A stretch of DNA of 64,000 nucleotides from Candolleomyces eurysporus. Lineage: Eukaryota; Basidiomycota; Agaricomycetes; Agaricales; Psathyrellaceae. The position numbers and the translations under genes were made by a program. Positions 35,851 through 46,701 of the stretch are shown one piece after another (the first letter of the stretch is position 1; each line of letters begins with the position of its first letter). The stretch lies in NCBI GenBank assembly GCA_027579435.1, contig JANBPK010001057.1, forward strand, positions 27,627 to 91,626, given 5' to 3'. The notes under the pieces are model-generated. The model was not told the origin of the DNA. It did not search any database and saw only the letters and a list, made by a program, of their open reading frames with translations.

Positions 35851-37346
35851 GTCTGGTCTGGGTTTCTAGGCGTCCAGCTTCTGACAGGCACGTAAAGCGC
35901 ACCAAAATACAAGAATTTCTTTCAATTGGGTTCCCGAGTCTTCTCGTTCCGACAGAATCGAGCGCCCTCCGGGTCATCGGATGCACTGCGCTGTGGGCAG
36001 ACCGGCCTACTATGCGCGAACACGATGGAACACCGTGTCAAATTAAGAGTGTTCTTAGTTGGAGAAACCCTGAGCTGGCAGGGAACAGGGGGTTTCTCGG
36101 CAATTTTTGCTGCCCCTTCGACTCTTCCCTTCAGAACAATGTCGTTTACTGTCTTGTAGCCCGCCAGATATCTATATCACAAAACCATGATGCATTGAAT
36201 GTTTGTGTGTCAACTTCGAGCGTCACAGATCAACCTCCTTCACCATGGTTCGAAGTTGTCGTATAGCTATAGTCATAGTCATTGACAATTTCTGCGGCTC
36301 TAAAAACCGTAACAATGATCACTTAGCTTTCTGTCTGTACTCTTTTCTCCCGGTTTCACGCCTTATCATGCTTTTTAATTTACATCCTTGCCCTCGCGAT
36401 CGGGCGTTCGAAAATTGCCCCAACCTTGCTGATTTCGAGCAAGCTACCTATTTGAGAGCACAATATTAATGGTCAACCAGTTTCGCTAATACAAGTTCAT
36501 GATCATTTCCCTTGAATCAAATAGCAGGTGCACCAACCCTGCAAGTCCTTGCTCTCAAAAATTTCCGAGTTGATTGTGTGTTCTTTTTTGACGATCTCAG
36601 AGACCATATGGTATCGTTTCGTCGTCTATGACAGGTCCTGTTCAGTTGCTATGTGGTTGCCATGCACTGCGGAAAGCTACTATCGTTGACTTGATGTCTG
36701 AGAGATCCGACGTATGCTTGAAATGCCCTAATGAGCGCAGTCTTTTCTCGACTTTTGAGCTCGATAGAGATCTCTACCACCGCTTTAGTTGGTTTCAGGT
36801 CCTCTAAATGGTATTACTGGGGCTTTTTTTTGTGAGTATCTTGCAGCTCGCACCCCATCCGCAGTCCGGCACTGGCGCCACGATCATGATATTGATGCAA
36901 TCTTTCGCTATCAATCAGAGTACTCTAGGACACTGTGAGTACTTTGAGTGACTCAGACCCCCCATAACCGCACAGAACTCCACCGTTAATATCTTCCGCA
37001 GGAGACGAGTTTAAAACTTCACCCCGACTCCAACCTCCTTCTCTTTCCCACCTCGCTTCCAAGCAAACACTCACATCTTAAATTCTCCGTTTTGATGTCG
37101 CGGCAACGCCGATTAAACAAGAGCGTTGACACCGTTTTCAGTGTAGACCATTTTTGAGACAGAACCTTGCTTTGACGGATGGGCGGACTAGTAGACCACC
37201 ATCTCAACGATCTTACGTCGTTGTTGACACATGCCGAGCCTTGCCATGAGATCGCACTTAAAACGGCGATGCGACCATAGACAGTTTGTCGTCGCCATCC
37301 TAGTCCCCCTCCAACCCTTAGTTTCTCTGATCTCAAGGCCTGTTTA
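35851..37346. other. Intergenic, P7 upstream region at right end
   Basis: From about 36840 the sequence matches the upstream regions of P6 and P8 (CAACC(T/C)CCTTCTCTTTCCCACC). The rest shows nothing that I recognise. Short ORFs around 35926-36469 lack support. Confidence 0.45.
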
Positions 37347-38374
37347 ATGGGTAGTGGCGCAGACTCTGAGCTGCTTCTCGATGACCGCCACCCTGATATA
37401 CTTTACTTTCCAGTTCAAGCATGGGTTCGAGGTGGGGGTAATCCCCGGGAGCATAAGCTGACTAGCACGTGTGCAAACCTTACTGGCGCACAAGCCTCAA
37501 TCCGTTTCGCGGGTAAGATTTTGAAGTACATGCGCCGAGCAAGAAAGTATATAAACATGACCAATCCAGGATTTTCAATAGGAATCATCGGAACGCTCGG
37601 CAGAGAGCTGCAGTCAGCAGCAAATGACGCAACTCTGGACCTTATCTTCAATATTACAGACGAATCTTCCTCTACCAACTTCACTTCGAGAATCTCCAGC
37701 ATCGAGCAAACCAGTCCACCCAAATATAGGTTCCAACTGTACGAATCACCGGTGTTTACCACAATTGGGAATCGCTCGTTGAGCATTACAAACGCAAGCC
37801 CGAATAACCAAGGGTCTCTGTGTTTAGATGCAGTGTCAATTGGGCAGGGACCTTATTCTTCGCGCTACCTCCCATATGAGACTGTCTATCTTCCGGACCA
37901 CCGGCTGGTCATTGCGACGGGGGTGCTAGGTGGACTAGTCGGACTCCTCAGCTCAGGCATCCTGTGCTGTTGGTTGCTCTACGTACGACGACGCCGGCGC
38001 AAGAGTGGGCTTACACAAGGTGAGCACCGGAGATTTACACATTTAGGGTTGATCTCAGGACTCCAGCTTTTTTAGGATCAGAGCAGCCAGGACCGTTGGT
38101 TGCGACCCCGTTCACAGCTGACCCGCAGCTATTAGTCACGGCTGAACCCAACTTTGCGCATTTGCCACGCGTGACCGGGTGGGGAAAAGCAAGAAATGTC
38201 ATTGACGCAATGACAGGACAAAGGACACGTGGTGGACCTACCGGGAGTGTAAGAGGTGGTGAGCTGAATGCGGAGCGAGCTTCGACTACTGAGCGGCAGG
38301 TGCCACCGCCGTACGTGGAAGATTTTATCGAAGAAGTGCATGATCATTACGAAGAGCGGCTTCGCCATCCCTGA
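37347..38374 (+). CDS. PPxY single-pass membrane protein P7
   Basis: Exons 37347-37512, 37570-38019 and 38076-38374 encode 304 residues. M-G-S-G-A-D-S-E-L-L-L-D-D-R-H-P-D-I-L-Y starts the ectodomain; exon 2 carries F-S-I-G-I-I-G-T-L, L-Y-E-S-P-V-F and G-S-L-C-L-D-A-V-S-I-G. Membrane helix at about 168-192 with G-V-L-G-G-L-V-G-L-L, then Y-V-R-R-R-R-R-K. The tail contains R-N-V-I-D-A-M-T-G-Q-R-T and ends V-P-P-P-Y-V-E-D-F-I-E-E-V-H-D-H (PPxY at 282-285). No frame problems. Confidence 0.85.
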
Positions 38375-38673
38375 TCCCGTTGTTCTTTCCATGTTTCGAG
38401 AGACCCGGGCTGAATATGATACCACTGTAGATATAATCAATCTCCCGATAAATAACGTAGTTCGAGAGTCTGGCAAGTGTGGGCAGTACAGCTTATGTAG
38501 CCTAAAAGCCATTGCAAAGCCAGTACTTTGATAACATCTCTCCGAAAGACGAGACGGGAGAAGAAAGGATTTAGATTGGTAGGTGCGTCAAACGACCTAT
38601 GCTTATTGAATACAAACTGACCTGGGGAGTCAAGGCAGAAATGAACTCGGGCTCGTGACAGCACTTTAAGAAT

Positions 38674-38870
38674 TATGTCTATCGCGACCATGTCGATCCT
38701 CTGGAAAAGCGGCTCAAGCACGAGCCACGGCCGTTTCCCAAGTTGAGGTGGGCGAGGGATGGGATTCAGGCTGTCGATTATCTCGCTTATAGTGATGTGG
38801 TGGTAGGAAAGTATAATCCTTATCCGCTGATTGCGATGAAAATTTTATTTCTGATAGATTCTAGTTCATG
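38674..38870 (+). pseudogene. Thymidylate synthase 3' fragment, copy 2
   Basis: Begins at the same thymidylate synthase codons as copy 1 (ATGTCTATCGCGACCATG, equal to 31150 on) and continues through the C-terminal codons into the intergenic region leading to P8. The left junction again joins P-gene 3' flank (CTCGGGCTCGTGACAGCAC) to thymidylate synthase, so both fragments descend from one junction. Confidence 0.85.
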
Positions 38871-39462
38871 TATCCATCGTGGGGACTGTCTCGTACTCAT
38901 GTTTGCTCGGGTTTTACTAATAGGAGTTGGAAGCGTGTTTAGTAGGAATCCCCTGTCCGCGTTCGAAGATGATGAGCTGCTTCCAACATTGTGGAGTAAT
39001 GTGCTCAGAGGTTCGGTCGTCTACATCATGATGCATATGAAATCTTTCGTCATCATTCAGGGTACCCTACGGCCCAGTGGAGCGCTTTCAGTTACTCAGT
39101 TACTCAGAGCTTCCATAACCCGTTCACAATCTCCTCGCGACTTCAACCCCCTTCTCTTTCCCACCTTGCTTCCAAGGACTCACGTCTTGGGTTCTCCGAT
39201 CTGATTCGCAGCAATGCCGATCGAACATTTCACCGTAGATCGTTTTTTGCGACAGGATCTGGCTTCATCAGCTGAGATAAAGCGGGTTAATAGATGGCCA
39301 TTGCCTCGAACGTCCTACTCCATTGTTGTACCCCGCAAAACCTTGGCATTACAGCACACTTAAAACGACAATGCGACCACAGATCAGTTTGTCGTCACCA
39401 TCCTGGTCCCTACCCTCGCACCCTTACTTTCTCCCTTCTCCTGATCTTAAAGCCTGTCATTT

Positions 39463-40506
39463 ATAGCTACTGGGGCAGACTCTGAGCTTTTTCTCGACGA
39501 TCGCCACCCTGATATCAGATACACTGGAGAGTGGGCTCAGCGCAATGATAATCCCCGGGAGTATAAGTCAACTACCACGTGCACGATCCACACTGGGGAT
39601 ACAGCCGTGCTCCAGTTCGAAGGTAAGTTTTGGCTTTGAAGTGCCTGCACTGCAAAAGAAAGTACATAAACTTGACTACTCCAGGAAACTCAATCAGAAT
39701 CCTCGGATCGGTCTATCAGATTTTATCTGTGAAAAACGGAACTTTGAACGTCGGCTTCGATTTAATAGAGGAAGCCAACTTCACTTCGATTTCAAAAGGT
39801 TTCGCCAGCTTCGAGCAGACTAGTCAACCTTCATATGGTCTCGAGCTATACAAGTCGCCTGTGTTCGATGGAAGGGAGAATCGCACGTTGGTTATTACAA
39901 ACGTAAGCCCAGATGACCAAGGGTATCTGTGTTTAGATGCAGTGGCGGTTGGCCTGGGATTCTATACAAGAGAGTCAACGAGGTTGGGCCCTTACGAGAT
40001 ACCCTATCACACTACTACGGAGAAGCGGCTTGTCATTGTGACAGGGGTACTAGGTGTACTAGTCGGACTCCTTACTTTGGGCATTTGTTGGTCGCTCTAT
40101 GCGCGACACCGCCAGAGCCAGAGCAGACTTACGCAGGGTAAGCGCCAGAATTTGCACATCTAGTCCTTATCTCACTCCAGCTGAAGGACCAGAACTACCA
40201 GGACCCCTCGTCGCAACCCCGTTCACAGATAACCCGCAGTCATCAGTCGCGGCCGGACCCAACTCTGCGTTATTGCTGCGCGGAGGTGTCAATGTTGCCG
40301 GGTGGAGAAAAGCAAGACATGTCATTGGTGCGATTACAGAACAAAGGACGCAAGGTGGACTTACCGGGGGTGTAAGCGGTGGTGCGCCGAGTGTAGGGGT
40401 ACCTTCGACTACTGAACGGCAGGTGCCACCGCCGTACGTGGAGGATTTCATCGAAGAAGTGCATGATCATCATGGCGAACGGCTTCACCATCCCTTATCG
40501 CGTTGA
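39463..40506 (+). CDS. PPxY family member P8, start codon lost (ATA)
   Basis: Exons 39463-39622, 39685-40137 and 40187-40506 stay open for 310 codons with all family features. These are F-L-D-D-R-H-P-D-I-R-Y, N-S-I-R-I-L-G-S-V, L-Y-K-S-P-V-F, G-Y-L-C-L-D-A-V-A-V-G, a membrane helix and V-P-P-P-Y-V-E-D-F. At the place where the close paralog P6 has ATGGCTACTGG, P8 has ATAGCTACTGG, and no other in-frame ATG lies nearby; a CTG is in frame nine bases upstream. Either a very young pseudogene, a base error or a non-AUG start. Otherwise intact, unlike P6. Confidence 0.65.
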
Positions 40507-40699
40507 TATGATTCCATGTTTTGAGAGACTCGGGCCAGAGATGATACTATAAAAGATATTGAATACAAACCGATCTGAAAATTCAAGGGAAAAATTAGCT
40601 CGGGCTCGTGACGGTACCCTAAGGATTATGTGCTACTACCTCAAGAGCTCGAATTCAAACGTGAATATCTTCCGTGCCGAATTCGTCGTGCGCAATGAT

Positions 40700-41440
40700 G
40701 CACTGGCTAAAGCCGGTGCCCATACTGCGTTAGAGAAGGGACAGACAAGCAGATTGGAACGTACAATTTTGGGCTGGTGGAAAGACATCATCAGGAAATA
40801 GTTGCAATTCACCTTCCGGGTCAGCTCCAGAGTAGAACGTAAGATAGGAAGTGGACGAGTGGTCACGAGTGAACCTGCGGTTGTCCGAGTTGACGTTGCT
40901 AGTTTGAAAGTTGACCTCTTCTGATGAGAACCAGCTGGTAAAAGATGGGTGAATGGATTTCTGTGGTAAGCGATCTAGCACCAATCGATCGAGCTTCGTA
41001 TTGACCTGCAACCAACGGGGAAAAAAGAGAACATTGCAACGATCTGAAAAATCCAATGTACACATACCAGTGAGTGCATTTGACCTGCTGCTCTAATAAC
41101 TTAACGCGATGGTATAGCTCGCAGTTGATGTGTACGAGCCTACGGACACAATCGGAGGAAGTCAGAGGTTGGCATTGGTATTTGGCCTCTGTGCTTTCCT
41201 TCTTTCATCAGCTCGTACAAAGAGAGCTACGCACGAATCCATAGAGAAGGTAGAGCCCTGCGGATAGTGGTGATAATGGGCTAGGAAAGGTTGGGAAGGG
41301 TCGTCCTATTGCAAGTAGTATATGGTGACGGCACACCCATTTAGGCGATCCGAGCTGCGTTCAGCATCCCCAGATAGGCATCCGGCCTGCATCCGGCCTG
41401 CATCAGGGTCATCACAGGGTCAGCAGTGTCCTGACAGACG
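40700..41440 (-). pseudogene. Coiled-coil family pseudogene C with upstream region
   Basis: Start codon at 41175 (M-P-T-S-D-F-L-R-L-C-P, then TAG), against M-P-T-S-E-T-S-G in B. The coiled-coil exon end (L-E-Q-Q) and a second exon follow: V-N-T-K-L-D-R-L-V, N-V-N-S-D-N-R-R-F-T-R-D-H-S-S-T-S-Y. The family end is missing and the frame runs out near 40730. 41176-41440 is the family upstream region, an inverted match to 35530-35850. Confidence 0.75.
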
Positions 41441-41579
41441 GTGGTAGGGAATGCATAAATTAGACTTCAATTCAAGAATTCATCCCATTTTACAAGCACT
41501 GGAGCTGGCAGGAGTCTTTGGGCTAAGCCAAGATCTGTAGACAGCGTCGACCTCATCTAGTTGAATCTAATCAATTATA

Positions 41580-44530
41580 TCTAATCGCAATGACGCAGCG
41601 CTTGACCCCTGCGGTCATCGTCCAGGCAATGCAACAAACTCCGGCAGGCAGCTGGACGGAACAGTCAGCGGGAGAAGCCTAGCCGGGAATTGGCCGACCG
41701 GCCACGTTATCCGTTTGTCGATCAATCCTCGTCTGCGGGAGGATGGACCGGTACCGGACAGAGTCGATATTCCGTGCCTGGCTCACGCACGGCGTGCAAT
41801 GTTGTCCTGATTGTTGGATACGTAGTAGATATGCATTGTTTCGGTGACCAGGGACACGGATTCTACGTCCAGTTACTAACTCGATACCCAGCCTAGGAGG
41901 CACAGCTGAAGATAATCGATGAAAACCGTCTGAGGCGCTTTGCAGCCAAGGTTCTTCGCTGTTCTTCGTTACTGTCCCCGGATCCTGACGATCCATAATG
42001 ACCGTTGCCATGAGGAATCGGTCGTAGAGGGGTAATCGTGGTCGCAGAGCCGACGGATGTGTGCTTACCGGGGCTGGATGCTGAGGTTGATGGGATCACG
42101 CGCACCACCAAATTGGTAAGAAGCCTGCGTTCGGTTCTGGTTCGGTTGGTCGATATCCGTCACCGTCCTCTGTATACGAGCCATGGCTAGCTTTAAATGC
42201 AGATGCGTGGAGGTGGCTTCCAACATACCATACCTCCCTACTCCGCTTCTCATTCAACATTCTACTCGATAGCCCCGGACAGACAGCCTGAATCATGTCT
42301 ACGGCGGTAAACTCTTCATCCTCATCAACCACTTCAGTGGCATCGTTGCCTCTTCAGCCTTCTTTCAACAAAGCTCAATTCGACCCAGCATTCTCGAAGG
42401 AAGATATTTTGCAGAATGAACAAGATATGAAGCCCGGTTCGCGCAAATTCTTCGACAAGTCGCCCGAAGGAAATCAAGCGAGGAAGACCTACCTCACGGT
42501 GTTTTTCGGGGGGNACCTTCATGGTCATTCTCATGATTTTTACTGTTCTACCCATCTATTGGGGATCCCTTTGGAAGATTCCGACGCGGAATTTAAATGG
42601 CTGGGTCGTCGTGCGTAGTTCTGTTTCTTAGCCTACCCTTTGCAGCCCGCTCATCGACGATTTGCAGGACTTCGATGGAGGCTTGATTGGACAATCAGTA
42701 TCGCAAGCATTGGGCTCGAATCAAGCAAGTCAAAGTCGTGTTACTTGGACAGTAATTTCTGCCACGAACTTCCCTGGTGGACTTCAGCAATTATCGGATG
42801 CAGTTCGGAATGAGGAGATCTGGACGGCCGTTGCAAGTGAGTTCTCGAGAATTAGCGTATCATTCTACAGCTTCTGACCTTCTTTGGCAGTTAACCCAGG
42901 ATCAACCAGTCGTCTTACCGCAGCTCTCACAGCGCCCAACACCTCGTACAATGGGGCCGAGGTGATCACAGCGTTCGCTGTCGAAGCACGGAATGAGAAC
43001 GCATAGTAAGTCTCCTATACTCCCTGATCCCTCTCAGTGCTGGTGCAACGTACTCACTAATCACTCTTACGCTCACCTTACAGCCGATCTCTCATCCGGC
43101 CATCTCTCCAAGGCACGCTTGATGTCGTATCAAGGACGATGGCTCAACAAATCGCTCAAAACGCTGCAAACTCAACAGCTCTAGCCTCAGTCATGGCTGC
43201 ATCTCCGCAAACCATCGTCTCGCCCGTTTACTACACAATCCAAAATCTCATTCCATTCGATCAAGCTGTGGCGACTGCGTCTACTTTTGTCGGCATGTTG
43301 TACCAGGTCATAATGGGATTCTTCGTTGTGGTACGTTCTATCTGCTCCACGTGAAATTCGTTTTCCAAAGTTGTAACCTTCTCATTTCTATCTAGATGAT
43401 CGCACAAAGCGCTCGCGAGGCTTCTGGATACCAGAAGACGCTCTCCACAAAGAGCCTCATCATTCTCCGACTCTCCTCGTCATCCTTTGCGTACTTCATG
43501 ATCTCTGTAGGTTTTTCACTTCTCTTGACACCCGGGCCAATTGTTTGCTTACATGACGCGTTACAGCTTTTCTACTCTCTCATGAACCTCGCTTTCCAGC
43601 TCGACGTGACAAGGAAGTACGTGCCCACATACGCCTTGCTGCTTAGACAGAATGGAGCTAATCGCTTTTTGTAGATTCGGTCGTGGAGGCTTCATGGTTT
43701 TCTGGATGGTGAACTATGTCGGGATGTTGGCAGTGTGAGTCTCTGCACGCTTATCCCTTTTTTTTCTGCTTTAGACTGACTATCGAACCCATTCACTTCA
43801 GTGCCCTCGCCCTCGAATCTCTCATCACCTTGCTAACTGTCCGCGGCATTCCGTTCTTCATGTTGCTCTGGATCATCGGTACGTTATATTCTGTGCCAAC
43901 TTCGATTGAGATCGCCTGACTGATCACTGTCATCCGTTATCAGCAAACCTCTCTGTGTCAATATTCCCGCTCGAAGTCATGCCGAGTATCTTTAGATACG
44001 GATACGCGGCACCGTTCTACAACCTCTCGAGAGCATTGAGGACAGTCGTGTTCGGGACAAAGAACCATGGTACGTTATCTCTCTTCGCTGCTCCTAACAT
44101 TGTAAACCAATTCCTGACTTGTATCTATTCATTCAGTTCCCCAATCAGTTGGCATCCTTTTTGCCTGGGTCGTCATCTCGTTCATCACCCTCCCTCTTAT
44201 CCAGTGGTTCGTAAGAAGGAACGAGACCAGGACGCCGGTTGCGAACGAGGAGATCGGCGAGCGACGATCGAGAGCTTCATTCGAGACACAGAGCACGTTA
44301 TGAGTAGGAGCCGAAGGAGTGAACGCATCGGCATTCGTTACTCGGCGGGAGTCAGATATCCGCTTCTTCCCTTGCATATCTTCGGACCTATAACGCATTT
44401 TCTTCATCACGGACAGATGCCCCACGACACCACACGATACACGTCCAATTAAACGTTTACCCACATATTAATACCTTTAGTTTTTCTTAGTATACTGTAG
44501 TTGCCCCATATACCCGCAAACATTTTGTAG
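41580..44530. repeat. Segmental duplication, left copy (SNG1 unit)
   Basis: The whole stretch, from about 700 bp upstream of the SNG1-like gene to about 220 bp after it, recurs at about 50040-52970, offset by roughly 8.48 kb. Shared 3' sequence includes TTTCTTAGTATACTGTAGTTG. The upstream part contains no second gene that I can support. Confidence 0.8.
42295..44303 (+). CDS. SNG1-like DUF3533 membrane protein, copy A
   Basis: Ten exons: 42295-42610, 42668-42836, 42891-43005, 43084-43330, 43396-43506, 43567-43616, 43675-43734, 43802-43878, 43944-44069 and 44137-44303, giving 478 residues once the spurious N at 42514 is dropped. Ser-rich cytosolic N-terminus; TM1 T-F-M-V-I-L-M-I-F-T-V-L-P-I-Y-W-G; a large external domain (V-S-Q-A-L-G-S-N-Q, V-T-W-T-V-I); then five or six helices from F-V-G-M-L-Y-Q-V-I-M-G to F-A-W-V-V-I-S-F-I-T-L-P-L-I-Q-W-F-V-R-R. 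The yeast homologue SNG1 is linked to nitrosoguanidine resistance and plasma-membrane organisation. Substrate unknown. Confidence 0.88.
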
Positions 44531-44839
44531 AGAAATTACCAATTGAATTTCCGACGAGCATATCGAAGTCTCGCGCAATCAGCCCTCTGCTTATGCATTA
44601 CTAGTCGAGGACTCCTCGAAGAGCCAAGGGATCGCTAACAAAAGGCTCGCACTCCAATCACCAATCAAAACCTCCTTCAAATAAGCTGGCCACGCGTATC
44701 CATCCATCATTTAGGTTTATTTTCTTCTAGGGTTTGGGCGACTACCCCAGCCTTTGAAGCTCGGTATTCTGAAGCTAACCGCCCATTCCTACATCGATGT
44801 CAAGATCAAGGTCAAGCCAAGATTGAATCAGTAAGGCCG

Positions 44840-45090
44840 TTAGTGAGAGCAAACGGAAGCAAATACGGGCAGAGAATCAAAGAGAGTTAGCTGCAGGACG
44901 AAAAGCTGATTCAAAGAAGTCGAATATGTCTTACCGGAGTGGGCCAATTAGGCTGAGGTACCGGTACTGGTTGAGGAAGTGGGAGTGGAGCTGAGAACAC
45001 CGTCGACACGAACAGTGAGAGGAGTAAGGTAATGGCAAACAAAAGGCTCAAGGGAGCGAATCGTCGTTGGTGTCGTCCCAAGCTCAACAT
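44840..45090 (-). CDS. Small secreted protein 1
   Basis: Exons 44935-45090 and 44840-44890 encode 68 residues. M-L-S-L-G-R-H-Q-R-R-F starts a basic n-region, followed by a 20-residue hydrophobic stretch (L-S-L-L-F-A-I-T-L-L-L-S-L-F-V) and a signal-peptidase-like V-F-S-A. The mature part starts P-L-P-L-P-Q-P-V-P-V-P-Q-P-N-W-P-T-P and is proline-rich. It could also be a signal anchor. Sits next to a similar gene at 45789. Confidence 0.5.
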
Positions 45091-45788
45091 TTCCTGGACG
45101 GATGGTAGGATGGGCGTCTGGATGGGCTCTTGCAACGACTTACAGACCTGCTGTAGTGGTGAATCAAAACTGCTCTAACCTTTACGTCTCTTTATACTTG
45201 TCCTCTATACTAGACTTGACCCTAATGCTACCGACGGACATTTCGGCGTCGTGCTGACAGATAAGTGTCTCAGTTGGACAGTGACAGCAGGTCAGGAGGT
45301 GCGGGGCAACGTAATCTGTATCCACGGCTATTCCAAGCCTGAAAAATATAGTCAGATCAATCAATACATCAGGCAAAGATTTCTCAAGTAGCCCCAAGTC
45401 GGTTTAGTGGTAGATTAGAATCTGACGCACTGCATGTGGCAAACAATTCCTTTCCCAAGGGTATACTAAAGCCATAAAAAGGCATCCAAAAGCCTGTCAT
45501 ATTGAGGATTTTATATACCTTAAAAATACTTTCAACATACTGTCGGTGCAGGTGTTTCCCTTGGCACCCTGTGACCTTGTAATTGTCAATGTCAGCCAGC
45601 GCGATTACCAAACCTTCCCCTTCTTGAAAGCAGAAGTATATCGCAGTGGTAAATGCTCAGTTTCGTTTCAATCCATCTCCCACACAAAATAATTTCGAGG
45701 GATTTAAAGAGGCTCCGCCCTGTTCATCAAATTTGATCAATACAAATACCGACAATATTCATCCCCTGCGTGTGTAACCATCAATTCT

Positions 45789-46012
45789 CTATGCACGAGA
45801 GATCCGCGGTGGAGATCCTTGGTACGATGACATAGCGGGTGTCCAAGTTTTCGCCCAAATCTATATTGATAAAAGGTCCGATAATGAATAAGTATGCTAG
45901 GTACACCGTAAAGAAGTTGGATCATTACCGAAGCACCCCAAGGTAGAGGGGCCGAGAATGCGGGTAGAGTAGCTGAGAGTAGTAACAGCAGGAGTTGTGT
46001 ATTGAATTTCAT
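45789..46012 (-). CDS. Small secreted protein 2
   Basis: Exons 45929-46012 and 45789-45860 encode 51 residues. A clear signal peptide M-K-F-N-T-Q-L-L-L-L-L-L-S-A-T-L-P-A-F-S-A precedes a mature peptide of about 30 residues, P-L-P-W-G-A-S-I-W-A-K-T-W-T-P, with no cysteine. Shares the F-S-A-P-L-P cleavage region and a single intron with the gene at 44840. Small secreted peptides of fungi include effectors and signals, but nothing here decides. Between the two genes (45091-45788) I see no further gene. Confidence 0.55.
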
Positions 46013-46701
46013 GATTGGTTTGCTTGTGTAGCTTTCAGTGAACCGACTCGGGAATGAGACCTAATCGGAGGTCGAAGGTGTGAAGTTGTGGAAGTAGCGA
46101 CTGACCAACAGACCAGCTGTGTGCAGTGAGGAAGCCAAAACACGAATTCGTGGACCCTTTTTAAACCTACCCACTCTTTGACAGGACCTGCAAACTTACA
46201 CTGTCGAACTCGACCTCAGTTCGAATTTGGATCTTGACGAAACCATCAGCGAAAAGGTCTTTGCCTTTTTCCAAATACAAATTACTCGAGGTCAAATCCC
46301 ACTACAAATGTTGAAAAGTTCATTCCATCAGTCTACGCCTTGCAAGGTGAACTCAGGTGTATGGAATCATGGACACTAATACCATTTCGTTTGGGTTGCG
46401 GCACGATTGCGCTTTGATTCATAGTGTCTTTCGACTGATGTGGACGTGGTCCTCATACGAATTGTGTGATTGATTTCGAGCGTTTGTTTGTGGACATCGA
46501 TGACGTTCTCGATGCTATATCTCAGGTCATCTCGACCCATTTATAGAGACTTTGCCGGAGGATGCATGATAGCTTGCACCACATTCATACAGTCCCATTT
46601 TGTTTGCCCACTCTATGTAAGTACTACCGGTGCCTCGTTTTCCCTTCTCTTGAACTGCGGTTCTCTCCTCCAGAATGGAAACTCATAGACATGAGCCACG
46701 T
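46013..46701. other. Intergenic, no gene seen
   Basis: Upstream region of the small secreted protein and 3' flank of the DUF6533-type gene. Short plus-strand ORFs from 46470 lack support. Confidence 0.4.

Noticed and set aside
36012..36469. Overlapping plus-strand ORFs
   Set aside because: No recognisable sequence, no paralog in the window, no splice logic.
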